Shown: one piece after another, positions 45,139 through 53,536 of the stretch
How positions within the stretch are numbered: the first letter of the stretch is position 1
Layout: each line of letters starts with the position of its first letter
Origin: Actinoplanes siamensis
GTDB taxonomy: Bacteria; Actinomycetota; Actinomycetes; Mycobacteriales; Micromonosporaceae
NCBI RefSeq assembly: GCF_016862395.1
Contig: NZ_BOMW01000058.1
Span: forward strand, 1-64,000
Reading direction: 5' to 3'
Length of the DNA: 64,000 bases
Program-made: the position numbers and the translations under genes
The notes under the pieces: model-generated
What the model saw: the letters and a program-made list of their open reading frames with translations, nothing else
Told to the model about the DNA's origin: nothing
The model's database searches: none

Positions 45139-46988
45139 TTCTTGTCGTCCTCCACGATCTCGGCGTCCACGACGTCGTCGCCGCCGGCTGCCGGGCCCTG
45201 ACCGGTCGCGCCACCCGGCGCGCCCTCGCCCCCGGGGCCGGCCTGCGGGGCCTCGCCCTGCGAGTAGAGCAGCGAGCCGGCCTCCTGGGAGACCTGCGAC
45301 AGCCGCTCGTGCGCCGACTTGATCTTCTCGATGTCGGTGCCGCCGAGCGCGCCGCGGAGCTCGCCGAGCGCCTCGCCGATCTTGTTCTTGCTGTCCTCGG
45401 GGAGCTTGTCGCCGCTCTCCGCCAGGAACTTCTCGGTCTGCCACTGGAGCTGCTCGGCCAGGTTGCGGGCCTCCGCGTCCTCACGCCGCTTCTTGTCGTC
45501 CTCGGCGTGCGACTCGGCGTCGCGCATCATCCGCTCGATGTCCTCCTTCGGCAGCGCGGAGCCGCCGGTGATGGTCATCTTCTGCTCCTTGCCGGTGCCC
45601 AGGTCCTTGGCGGACACGTGCACGATGCCGTTCGCGTCGATGTCGAAGGAGACCTCGATCTGCGGAACGCCGCGCGGCGCCGGCGCGATGCCGGACAGCT
45701 CGAAGGTGCCGAGCTTCTTGTTGTACGCCGCCATCTCGCGCTCACCCTGGTAGACCTGGATCAGCACGGAGGGCTGGTTGTCGTCCGCCGTGGTGTAGAC
45801 CTCGGAGCGGTGCGCCGGGATGGTGGTGTTGCGCTCCACCAGCTTGTGCATGATGCCGCCCTTGGTCTCGATGCCCAGCGACAGCGGGGTGACATCGAGC
45901 AGCAGGACGTCCTTGACCTCGCCCTTGAGCACGCCGGCCTGCAGGGCGGCGCCGACCGCGACGACCTCGTCCGGGTTGACGCCCTTGTTCGGCTCCTTGC
46001 CGGTCAGGCTCTTGACCAGCTCGGTCACCGCCGGCATACGGGTCGAGCCACCGACCAGGATGACGTGGTCGATGTCGGCCAGCTTGACGTCGGCGTCCTT
46101 GATCGCGGACTCGAACGGGCCCTTGCAGCGGTCCAGCAGGTCCTGCGTCATGCGCTGGAACTCGGCCCGGGACAGCGAGGTGTCCAGGTGCAGCGGGCCG
46201 TTCGCCCCGGCGGTGATGTAGGGCAGGTTGATGCTGGTGGTGGTGGCCGCGGAGAGCTCGATCTTGGCCTTCTCGGCGGCCTCGCGCAGACGCTGCAGGG
46301 CCATCTTGTCCTGGGACAGGTCGATGCCGTGCTCGCCGCGGAAGGTCTTCACCAGGTGGTCGATGATCCGCTGGTCCCAGTCGTCCCCACCGAGGTGGTT
46401 GTCACCGGAGGTGGACTTGACCTCGATGACGCCGTCGCCCAGCTCCAGCAGGGAGACGTCGAAGGTGCCGCCACCCAGGTCGAAGACCAGGACGGTCTGC
46501 TCCTTGGAGCCCTTGTCCAGGCCGTAGGCCAGCGCCGCCGCGGTCGGCTCGTTCACGATCCGCAGGACGTTGAGGCCCGCGATCTCGCCGGCCTCCTTGG
46601 TGGCCTGCCGCTGGGCGTCGTTGAAGTACGCCGGGACGGTGATGACCGCGTCGGCGATCTGCTCGCCCAGGTAGGCCTCGGCGTCGCGCTTGAGCTTCAT
46701 CAGCACCCGCGCGGAGATCTCCTGCGGGGTGTACTTCTTGCCGTCGATGTCGATCGACCAGTTGGTGCCGACCTCCCGCTTGACCGAGCGGATCGTCCGG
46801 TCCGGGTTGGTGACCGCCTGGCGCTTGGCGACCTCGCCGACAAGCACCTCGCCGTTGCGGGCGAAGGCGACGATCGACGGCGTCGTCCGGGAGCCCTCCG
46901 CGTTGGCGATGACGGTGGGCTCGCCTCCTTCCAGAACGCTGACGCAGGAGTTCGTGGTGCCGAGGTCGATGCCGACCGCACGTGCCAT
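45135..46988 (-). CDS. dnaK: Chaperone DnaK (Hsp70)
   Basis: ATP-driven Hsp70 chaperone. The 617-aa protein starts MARAVGIDLGTTNSCV, has the ATPase signatures VFDLGGGTFDVSLLE and VILVGGSTRMPAV, the linker VLLLDVTPLSLGIE, the beta-sandwich peptide site, and a Gly-rich tail ending AEIVEDDKK. ATG 46988 follows GAGGAA at about 6 nt. It leads dnaK-grpE-dnaJ-hspR and has a HAIR element 45 nt upstream, so it is derepressed on heat shock when DnaK is titrated. Confidence 0.98.
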   Translation of the reverse strand: MARAVGIDLGTTNSCVSVLEGGEPTVIANAEGSRTTPSIVAFARNGEVLVGEVAKRQAVTNPDRTIRSVKREVGTNWSIDIDGKKYTPQEISARVLMKLKRDAEAYLGEQIADAVITVPAYFNDAQRQATKEAGEIAGLNVLRIVNEPTAAALAYGLDKGSKEQTVLVFDLGGGTFDVSLLELGDGVIEVKSTSGDNHLGGDDWDQRIIDHLVKTFRGEHGIDLSQDKMALQRLREAAEKAKIELSAATTTSINLPYITAGANGPLHLDTSLSRAEFQRMTQDLLDRCKGPFESAIKDADVKLADIDHVILVGGSTRMPAVTELVKSLTGKEPNKGVNPDEVVAVGAALQAGVLKGEVKDVLLLDVTPLSLGIETKGGIMHKLVERNTTIPAHRSEVYTTADDNQPSVLIQVYQGEREMAAYNKKLGTFELSGIAPAPRGVPQIEVSFDIDANGIVHVSAKDLGTGKEQKMTITGGSALPKEDIERMMRDAESHAEDDKKRREDAEARNLAEQLQWQTEKFLAESGDKLPEDSKNKIGEALGELRGALGGTDIEKIKSAHERLSQVSQEAGSLLYSQGEAPQAGPGGEGAPGGATGQGPAAGGDDVVDAEIVEDDKK

Positions 46989-47032
46989 GGTGTTCCTCGC
47001 TTCGTAACCGGCTTGGTACAGGGTTGAGTGGA

Positions 47033-47053
47033 ACCGACTCAATGATGCCACGG
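47033..47053 (-). promoter_or_regulatory. HAIR element (HspR operator) upstream of dnaK
   Basis: GTTGAGT-N7-ACTCAAT matches CTTGAGT-N7-ACTCAAG except at the two outer bases, which still leaves a perfect central TTGAGT/ACTCAA palindrome. It lies 45-65 nt upstream of the dnaK start. A further half-site TTGAGC lies near 47088. Confidence 0.88.
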
Positions 47054-47201
47054 GGTCGCGACCCCGCCAAATCAAAGTTGAGCCGAGGAGACGCAAGTCG
47101 AGCGCTGAACGCCCTTACCCCGCGGAAAACCTCTGTACCTGTCCGGTCACGGCACACCGGTACCCGTTGCTCGCCCTGGATAGATCGTGCACGCTTTATC
47201 C

Positions 47202-49109
47202 GTGACGACGCACGGAGAGGCGGTCGGTCCGTCGGCCCCATCCGCCGTCCCCGCCACAACGAACAAGAAAGATCAGGTCAACTCGGCTGCCGCAGGCGCC
47301 GGCCCGGCGCGAGCAGACATTGTTGATCGTACGGGGCAGGGCCTGACCCGTCCCGCGAACAAGGAGAACGGCATCACCGCACCGGTCGCACCTCCACCCG
47401 CCGTGGGCAGGCTCGCGGCGGCACTGAGCCGATTGCGGGCGGCACTCGGCACGGTCTCCTACCCGCTGCTGCTGCCCTCCGCCGAGGAGGCCCAGCGGGT
47501 CGGTTCCGCCCTGCTCGCCCAGATCGACGACTATCTGCTGCCCCGGCTCGCCCGGCTCGACGCGCCACTGCTCGTGGTGGTCGGCGGCTCCACCGGCGCC
47601 GGCAAGTCGACCCTGGTCAACAGCCTGATCCAGGAGACCGTGACGACGGCCGGCGTGCTGCGCCCGACCACCCGCTCGCCGGTGCTGGTCGCCCACCCGG
47701 AGAACCTGGGCTGGTTCGAGCAGCCACACCTGCTGCCCGGGCTGATCCGCACCGTCAAGACCAGCGACGACCCGAACTCGCTGCAGGTGATCGGCGCCCG
47801 GGGCATCGGCCCGGGTGTGGCCCTGCTCGACGCGCCGGACGTCGACTCGGTGGTCGACCACAACCGCAAGCTCGCCGCCCAACTGCTGGCCGCGGCCGAC
47901 CTGTGGCTGTTCGTCACCACCGCCGCGCGGTACGCCGACGCGGTGCCGTGGGAACTGCTCAAGACCGCCCGGCTGCGCGGCACGGTGATCGCCCTGGTGC
48001 TGGACCGGGTGCCGCTGGACGCGGCGGCCGAGATCTCCGCGCACCTGGGCGAGATGCTGACCCAGCACGACCTCGGCTCCGCCCCGCTGTTCGTGCTGCC
48101 GGAGACCGAGCTGGACGCCCGCGGCCTGCTCCCGGCCCCGGTGATTCAACCCATGCAGCAGTGGTTCGCCCAGCTCTCGGCCGATCCGCAAGCGCGCGAC
48201 GCGGTGGCCCGGCAGACCCTCGACGGGGCGCTGGCGGCACTGGTCCCGGCCGTGGAGGGCCTGGCCGAGGCGGCCGACGACCAGGAACGAGCGGCCCAGG
48301 CACTGGACGAGCGGGTCGACGGGGCCTACCGCACGGCCAAACGGACCGTCCGGGACGGCCTGGAGGACGGCCGGCTGCTCCGCGGCGAGGTGCTGGCCCG
48401 CTGGCAGGAATTCGTCGGCACCGGCGAGCTCGTGCGGACGCTGGAATCCCGGGTCGGCGCCCTCCGGGACAAACTCGTCGCCGCCGTCACCGGCCGCCCC
48501 GAGCCCAGCCGCAACCTGCGGATCGCGCTGGAGTCCCAGCTGGTCACCCTGCTGCGCGGGGTGGCGGCGGACGCCGCCGAGCAGGCCTACGCGGCCTGGC
48601 AGGCGTTTCCGGCCGGCGAGGCGCTGCTGCTGCCGGAGCTGAAGAGGGCCTCCGAGAGCCTGCCGAGTCGCGCCGACCGGATGGTCCGCGACTGGCAGAA
48701 ATGGGTGCTGGACCTGGTGCGGCGGGAAAGCGGCGACAAGCGCTCGGTGGCCCGCGGCGCGGCGTACGCGGTGAACGGCGCCGGTCTGGCCGTGATGGTC
48801 GCGGTGTTCACCTCGACCGCGTTCATCCCGACCGGGCTGGAGGTCGCGGTCGGCGCCGGCACCACCGTCGCGGCGCAGAAAGTGCTCGAGGCGGTCTTCG
48901 GCGACCAGGCGATCCGTACTCTGGCGGCACGGGCCCGCACCGAGCTGGTCGCCCGCTTCGACGAACTGCTCGACGCCGAGGCGGAGCGGTACACGAGGCA
49001 GACCGCCGCCGTGCGCCGCGAGGCGGAACCCGGCACACTGTTGCGCCGAGCCGCCGCAGAGGTGGAGAGCGCCAGGAAGGACATAGCGTTGACCGGATCG
49101 GGGTCATGA
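47202..49109 (+). CDS. Dynamin-like GTPase, first of an adjacent pair
   Basis: A 635-aa large GTPase. After a low-complexity lead of about 70 residues comes the G domain: P-loop GGSTGAGKST near residue 128, GVLRPTTRSPVLVAHP as the switch I region, and G3 DAPDVDSV. A long helical middle domain follows (about 330-560), then a hydrophobic pair (AAYAVNGAGLAVMVAVFTS, VAVGAGTTVAAQKVLE) for membrane attachment. The architecture and gene pairing resemble the Streptomyces DynA/DynB dynamins that stabilise sporulation septa; the link is inference. The start is uncertain (GTG 47202 or GTG 47187; no Shine-Dalgarno). Stop and next ATG overlap (ATGA). Divergent from dnaK. Confidence 0.82.
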   Translation: MTTHGEAVGPSAPSAVPATTNKKDQVNSAAAGAGPARADIVDRTGQGLTRPANKENGITAPVAPPPAVGRLAAALSRLRAALGTVSYPLLLPSAEEAQRVGSALLAQIDDYLLPRLARLDAPLLVVVGGSTGAGKSTLVNSLIQETVTTAGVLRPTTRSPVLVAHPENLGWFEQPHLLPGLIRTVKTSDDPNSLQVIGARGIGPGVALLDAPDVDSVVDHNRKLAAQLLAAADLWLFVTTAARYADAVPWELLKTARLRGTVIALVLDRVPLDAAAEISAHLGEMLTQHDLGSAPLFVLPETELDARGLLPAPVIQPMQQWFAQLSADPQARDAVARQTLDGALAALVPAVEGLAEAADDQERAAQALDERVDGAYRTAKRTVRDGLEDGRLLRGEVLARWQEFVGTGELVRTLESRVGALRDKLVAAVTGRPEPSRNLRIALESQLVTLLRGVAADAAEQAYAAWQAFPAGEALLLPELKRASESLPSRADRMVRDWQKWVLDLVRRESGDKRSVARGAAYAVNGAGLAVMVAVFTSTAFIPTGLEVAVGAGTTVAAQKVLEAVFGDQAIRTLAARARTELVARFDELLDAEAERYTRQTAAVRREAEPGTLLRRAAAEVESARKDIALTGSGS

Positions 49110-50773
49110 GTCTGGTGGAAAAGGTGCGCGACACCGATCGGGTGGACGCCGAGGCGCTGACCCGGCGGCTGGAGGCGATGACCCGGTTCCTGCGGCTGGT
49201 CGACCCGTACCTGCCCGACAGCGAGTTGGTGACCGCGCACACCGTCGTGGAACGGGCCAGTGGGCGGCTCACCCTGTCGCTCGAGCACACCGTGGTGGCG
49301 CTCGCCGGCAGCACCGGCAGCGGCAAGTCCAGCCTGTTCAACGCGCTGGCCCGGTTCAAGCTGTCACCGGTCGGGGTGCGCCGGCCGACCACCGGCACCG
49401 CGCACGCCGTGGTCTGGGGCCCGCTGGAGCCGGCGAACCGGCTGCTCGACTGGATCGGCGTGCTGCCCCGGCAGCGGTTCGTCCGGGAGAGCGCGCTGGA
49501 CGGTGACGACGAGGCCGCGCTGCGCGGGCTGGTTTTGCTCGACCTGCCGGACTTCGACTCGGTCGAGCGCGCCCACCAATTGGAGGTGGACCGGCTGCTC
49601 GGGCTGGTCGACCAGATCGTCTGGGTGGTCGACCCGCAGAAGTACGGCGACCGGATCCTGCACCAGGCCTACCTCTCCCAGTTCAGCACGCACGCCGGGG
49701 TCACCATCGTGGTGCTGAACCAGGCCGACCGGCTCAACGCGCCGGACACCGAGATGGTGCTGCGCGACCTGCGGCGGCTGCTGGACGAGGACGGGCTGGC
49801 CGAGGCGCCGGTGCTGGCCTCCTCGGCGAAACAGCCCGGCATGCTGGGCGATCTGCGCGACGCCCTGGAGTCGACAGTGGCCGACCGGCAGGCCGCGCTG
49901 CGCCGCCTCGCCGCCGACCTGGACGCGGCAGGTGAGGATCTGGCCGCCATGATGGGCCCCCCGGCCGCCGAGGACGAGGTGGACCGGGCGACCGTGCGGC
50001 AGCTGACCGACGCGCTCGCGGCCTCCGCCGGCGTGCCCGCGGTGGCCGACGCCGCGGCCGCGGCATACCGGCGCCGTGCCGCCGTGGCCACCGGCTGGCC
50101 GCTGGTCCGCGGCCTGCGCCGGCTGCGCCCCGACCCGCTGCGCAAGCTGCACCTCGGGACGAAGCCGGAGACCGACGCGGTCTCCACGGACATCGTCCCG
50201 CGTACCTCCCTGCCGGAGGCCGACGCCGCACAGAAGTCCGCGGTGGGCCTCTCGGTACGCGCGGTCGCCACCCGCGCCGCGGCGCCGCTGCCCGAGATCT
50301 GGGCGCCCGCGCTCAACGACGCCGCCCGTTCCAAGGCCGGCGACCTGCCGGACGCGCTGGACAAGGCGATCGCCCGGACCGACCTGGACGCCGAGAGGCA
50401 TCCGCTCTGGTGGCGGGTGGCCGGCGCGCTGCAGTGGGTGCTGCTCGCCGCCGCCACGGCCGGCCTGATCTGGCTGGTGCTGGGATACGCGATGAGCGCC
50501 CTCCGACTGCCCGACATCGGCGGCCCCGAGGTCGGCTCGGTGCCCCTGGCGACCGTGCTGCTGCTCGGCGGGCTGGCCGCCGGGCTGCTGGTCTGGCTGC
50601 TGCTGAAACCACTCGTCGAGGCCGGTGGGCGGCGCGCCCGCCGGCGCGCCGAGCAGCGGTTGCGGGCCGCGGTCACCGACGTCGGCCGTGAATACGTGGT
50701 CGCGCCGGTGCGTGAGGTGCTGAACGCGTACGCCCAGGCTCGCGAGGCGCTCGGCGTGGTGCGATCGGAGTAG
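49106..50773 (+). CDS. Dynamin-like GTPase, second of an adjacent pair
   Basis: A 555-aa partner of the upstream GTPase. G motifs: AGSTGSGKSSLFNALA near residue 70, RRPTTGTAHAVVW, G3 DLPDFDSV, WVVDPQKYGD and G4 NQADRL. Helical segments follow, then two clear TM helices (WVLLAAATAGLIWLVLGYAM and VPLATVLLLGGLAAGLLVWLLL) and an Arg-rich helical tail. Heteromeric assembly with the first protein at the membrane is likely because the genes overlap by 4 nt. Older annotation calls such proteins ABC transporters or YfjP-like GTPases; a membrane-remodelling role at septa is plausible. Confidence 0.84.
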   Translation: MSLVEKVRDTDRVDAEALTRRLEAMTRFLRLVDPYLPDSELVTAHTVVERASGRLTLSLEHTVVALAGSTGSGKSSLFNALARFKLSPVGVRRPTTGTAHAVVWGPLEPANRLLDWIGVLPRQRFVRESALDGDDEAALRGLVLLDLPDFDSVERAHQLEVDRLLGLVDQIVWVVDPQKYGDRILHQAYLSQFSTHAGVTIVVLNQADRLNAPDTEMVLRDLRRLLDEDGLAEAPVLASSAKQPGMLGDLRDALESTVADRQAALRRLAADLDAAGEDLAAMMGPPAAEDEVDRATVRQLTDALAASAGVPAVADAAAAAYRRRAAVATGWPLVRGLRRLRPDPLRKLHLGTKPETDAVSTDIVPRTSLPEADAAQKSAVGLSVRAVATRAAAPLPEIWAPALNDAARSKAGDLPDALDKAIARTDLDAERHPLWWRVAGALQWVLLAAATAGLIWLVLGYAMSALRLPDIGGPEVGSVPLATVLLLGGLAAGLLVWLLLKPLVEAGGRRARRRAEQRLRAAVTDVGREYVVAPVREVLNAYAQAREALGVVRSE

Positions 50774-50808
50774 TTCGGTGAACCTGCCGCGAGCGGTAGG
50801 CTCGCGGC

Positions 50809-52014
50809 ATGCCGGCACCCCAGAGCGTGTACGAGGCGGTGCTGCACGCGGCCCGCGACGTGATCAAGCTGGGCAGCGCGCTGGACGCCGAGATGCTCGG
50901 AACAGCGCTGCTGGGCAGCGTCTACGCGGTCGCTCCGGGCGACCGGGCGACAGCTGTCCGGGACTTCGTGGGTGACTTCCTGGCCGCCACCGAGCAGCGG
51001 CCCGAGCCGGCCACCACGACCATCCGCGACGTGTTCGCGACCCTGGTGCCGGACGCGCCCGGCGCCGACCGGGTGAGACACGACCCGCGAGGCCCGTCCT
51101 GGGCCGGGCAGCTGGGACGGGTCCGGCCGACCGGGTGTCACGCCTACGGCGACGTGTACGGGGACCAGACGTCGTACCTGGTCACCTTCGCCTACGAGGA
51201 CGACGACCAGGGCGGTCCCGAACACGCCGTGGTGGTCCTGATCGACCACAACATCGGCATCGTCAAGGACGTCTTCGTCGCGGCCTCCGCCGACCGCATC
51301 CTCGACCAGGTGCGCACGGTCTGCGAGCAGGACGAGCTGACCTGGTTCCGGGACGAGGACCCGGGCCGGCTGCGCGACGAGGTGGACCGGCATCTGGAGT
51401 TCACCGACGAGCTCGGCGAGCTGCCCGCGGACGGCTCGCTGGCCACCGACCGGGCGCTGGCCGCGGCCCGCCTGGGGCTGCTGCCGGCGCCCACCGTGCC
51501 GCCGCTCGCCGAGCCGGCCGGGCCGAACGCGGCCGAGCTGATGCGCGACTTCCTGGCCTCGCCGGAGGCCGCCCGTGCCGGGCTGAGCGGGCCGGACGCG
51601 GACCAGCCCTCGCTGCAGTTCTGCCTCGGCCTGCTGTTCGACCACGCGGCCACCCTGCCCGGCGGCGACCCGCTGCACTGGAGCCCGGCGGTGGCCGGCC
51701 TGTTCCTGCTGGACTGGGTGCACCGGCGGGCGGTGCTGGACATCGACGACGCGGCGATGCTGCCCCGGGTGGTGCGGGCCTGGTCGGCCTATGCGACCTG
51801 GCGGCGCGGTCTGCCGCCGGCCGCGGTGGCGGAGACCGAGGCCGAGGTGGAGAAGCTGGTGCCGGAGTTCGCCCGGCTCTACAGCACGGGTGAGCGGCGC
51901 AGCCCGGCTACCGCGGCGGTGGCGCAGCTGATCGCCGAAGGCGTGGACCCGAACGACTCGGACGCGATAGACGCCTGGCTGCAGGCCAACCGCGACCGTC
52001 TCGGCGACGACTGA
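50809..52014 (+). CDS. Conserved hypothetical protein downstream of dynamin pair
   Basis: A 401-aa soluble protein of unknown function. It begins MPAPQSVYEAVLHAARDVIK and contains HAYGDVYGDQTSYLVTFAYEDDD, VVVLIDHNIGIVKDVFVA and FCLGLLFDHAATLPGG; the C-terminal third is helical, ending LIAEGVDPNDSDAIDAWLQAN. I believe similar proteins exist in other actinomycetes but know no function. Its start is 35 nt after the second dynamin gene, so it probably shares that transcript and may work with the GTPases. Confidence 0.75.
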   Translation: MPAPQSVYEAVLHAARDVIKLGSALDAEMLGTALLGSVYAVAPGDRATAVRDFVGDFLAATEQRPEPATTTIRDVFATLVPDAPGADRVRHDPRGPSWAGQLGRVRPTGCHAYGDVYGDQTSYLVTFAYEDDDQGGPEHAVVVLIDHNIGIVKDVFVAASADRILDQVRTVCEQDELTWFRDEDPGRLRDEVDRHLEFTDELGELPADGSLATDRALAAARLGLLPAPTVPPLAEPAGPNAAELMRDFLASPEAARAGLSGPDADQPSLQFCLGLLFDHAATLPGGDPLHWSPAVAGLFLLDWVHRRAVLDIDDAAMLPRVVRAWSAYATWRRGLPPAAVAETEAEVEKLVPEFARLYSTGERRSPATAAVAQLIAEGVDPNDSDAIDAWLQANRDRLGDD

Positions 52015-52115
52015 CGCTCCTGCTCCCACGCGCCACGAGGCCGGCCTGCGCCGGTCAAGGGCGACGAGCACCGGCCCGAGCCGTCCAGCTGGGCCTGGTG
52101 GTGGTCATGGAGCAC

Positions 52116-52137
52116 TTCCACAGCCGCCACTGTGGAA
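52116..52137 (-). terminator. Hairpin after the Pro-rich membrane operon
   Basis: An 8-bp TTCCACAG/CTGTGGAA stem with a 6-nt loop lies 17 nt past the stop of the His-rich small gene on the minus strand. Confidence 0.5.
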
Positions 52138-52153
52138 AGCCCGCGCGCCCGAG

Positions 52154-52408
52154 CTATCTGTGATTCGCCTGGTACTCGTCCGCATGGTGGTCGGCATGGT
52201 GGCGTCCCACCCGCGAACTCCGCTGCCGCGCCGGAGTCTGCTCGTCGTGCAGCGTGTGTTCGGCGCGATGGTGTCCCCGGTACGGCCGGTTGGCGATCCG
52301 GTTCTCCTCGGAGCGCGGCTGGGTCATCGAGTGGCGGACGTTGCGGCCACCCGGGTAGCCGTGGTCGAGGGTGGGGACGGGGTTGGCGTTGTACGGGCGA
52401 TCGGTCAC
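52154..52408 (-). CDS. Small His-rich hypothetical protein
   Basis: An 84-aa basic, polar protein starting VTDRPYNANPVPTLDHGYPG, with a His-rich C-terminal half (RVGRHHADHHADEYQANHR). No family is recognised and it is probably disordered. GTG 52408 overlaps the upstream stop by 4 nt (GTGA) and has GGAGG at 6 nt; this strong start and coupling are why I accept it. A longer in-frame extension to 52531 is not supported. Confidence 0.7.
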   Translation of the reverse strand: MTDRPYNANPVPTLDHGYPGGRNVRHSMTQPRSEENRIANRPYRGHHRAEHTLHDEQTPARQRSSRVGRHHADHHADEYQANHR

Positions 52409-53124
52409 CGCTGACCTCCGGCTGGGCTGGGACCGGCGGCAGGGCCGGTCGGAGATGGTGGTACGGAAGGCGGCTTCGCGCTCTTGGTGCGTGGAGTCGC
52501 CGACTGGCCGGCGGACGTGTCGCCACGCCACCCGCCGGGGTCGTCGTCATCTGAGATATCCGGTTCGTCCACCGCGGAGAGCTCGAACCGGGCCGGCCCG
52601 GCCGGCGGGATCTCCCAGTCGTCGGGGACCGGGGGAAGACCGGGAACTGTCGGGAACACCGTGATCGTGTCCGGGCGGGGGCGCGGCGGGGACGGCACGT
52701 CGTCCGGCACCCGGGGCAGGCCGGGGACGGTCGGCACCCGGTTCGCGCCCGACGGTCGGTCACCCGTTCGGTCCGGCCGCGACACGCCGGGAGGCTGGGC
52801 GGGCCGGGCGCCGGAATCGGACGGCGGGCGGCCCGGATCGCCGTACCGGGAATGGTTGGAAGGCCGCACCCGGCTGCTGGCCGGGGGTGGCCGGAACGGC
52901 GCGTCCAGTGCACGGTCGTGCCGGTTTCCGGCGATCTCGCTGGTCCCCGCGGTGATCACGGCGAGGGTGGGCAGCGAGGCCAGGCCGACCAGCATCGCCA
53001 CCATCAGCAGGTAGCGCCGGGTCGGACCGGAGAAGCCGTGGTCCTCGCGGTATACGCCGTTGAACCGCTTGCGGAGCACCTTCAGGGGCGGCTCGTAGCC
53101 GTCGTCGTCGGGCAGGTGCGGCAC
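52405..53124 (-). CDS. Single-TM protein with Pro-rich extracytoplasmic domain
   Basis: A 239-aa protein. A charged cytoplasmic lead (about 1-37, LPDDDGYEPPLKVLRKRFNG) precedes one TM helix (about 38-60, YLLMVAMLVGLASLPTLAVI); the rest is Pro/Arg/Asp-rich and likely extracytoplasmic and disordered. It contains two copies of a VPGLPxVPDD motif. No family is recognised; the layout recalls cell-wall-spanning or peptidoglycan-associated linkers. GTG 53124 has AAAGGGA at 8 nt. It is followed by the coupled His-rich gene and is divergent from the 2-oxoacid dehydrogenase operon. Confidence 0.75.
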   Translation of the reverse strand: MPHLPDDDGYEPPLKVLRKRFNGVYREDHGFSGPTRRYLLMVAMLVGLASLPTLAVITAGTSEIAGNRHDRALDAPFRPPPASSRVRPSNHSRYGDPGRPPSDSGARPAQPPGVSRPDRTGDRPSGANRVPTVPGLPRVPDDVPSPPRPRPDTITVFPTVPGLPPVPDDWEIPPAGPARFELSAVDEPDISDDDDPGGWRGDTSAGQSATPRTKSAKPPSVPPSPTGPAAGPSPAGGQR

Positions 53125-53536
53125 GCGGGTGTCCCTTTCGAACCAAAGATCAAGTTGGATCCGTCTCGGTCAAAGGGGTGAACGACGCATGCTCCGTTCG
53201 GCATCGGCAGACTCGGGCTATTCGTACGGTAGTGACCGCCCGAAAACTACTAAAATCGGACAAATACCCTTAACGATATGTCAGCAGAAAATCTCTATTC
53301 GTGATCCATGCACTCTGTAACGTCCCTCACTACCTCTGTCAGGATGGTGGCGACGGCACCGCCGCCGTCGCCTTCCGCCGACCAGCGGGGCAACGGCGGG
53401 CCGTCCCGGCAGGGGCTGGGTCCCGGCCGGAACGTCGCGCGGCAGCCTCACCCGGCACATGCGCGGCTACCCCAGTGGTCCGCCGCGTGGCCGGGCGACA
53501 CCCGCCGCGGGCGCAGAGAGATACAGGGAGACACGG
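53125..53536. promoter_or_regulatory. Divergent promoter region upstream of 2-oxoacid dehydrogenase operon
   Basis: About 410 bases with no gene. The segment 53220-53340 is clearly AT-richer than the rest of the window (for example AAAACTACTAAAAT near 53241), the expected place for promoters of the two divergent operons. I cannot identify a specific operator. Confidence 0.5.
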
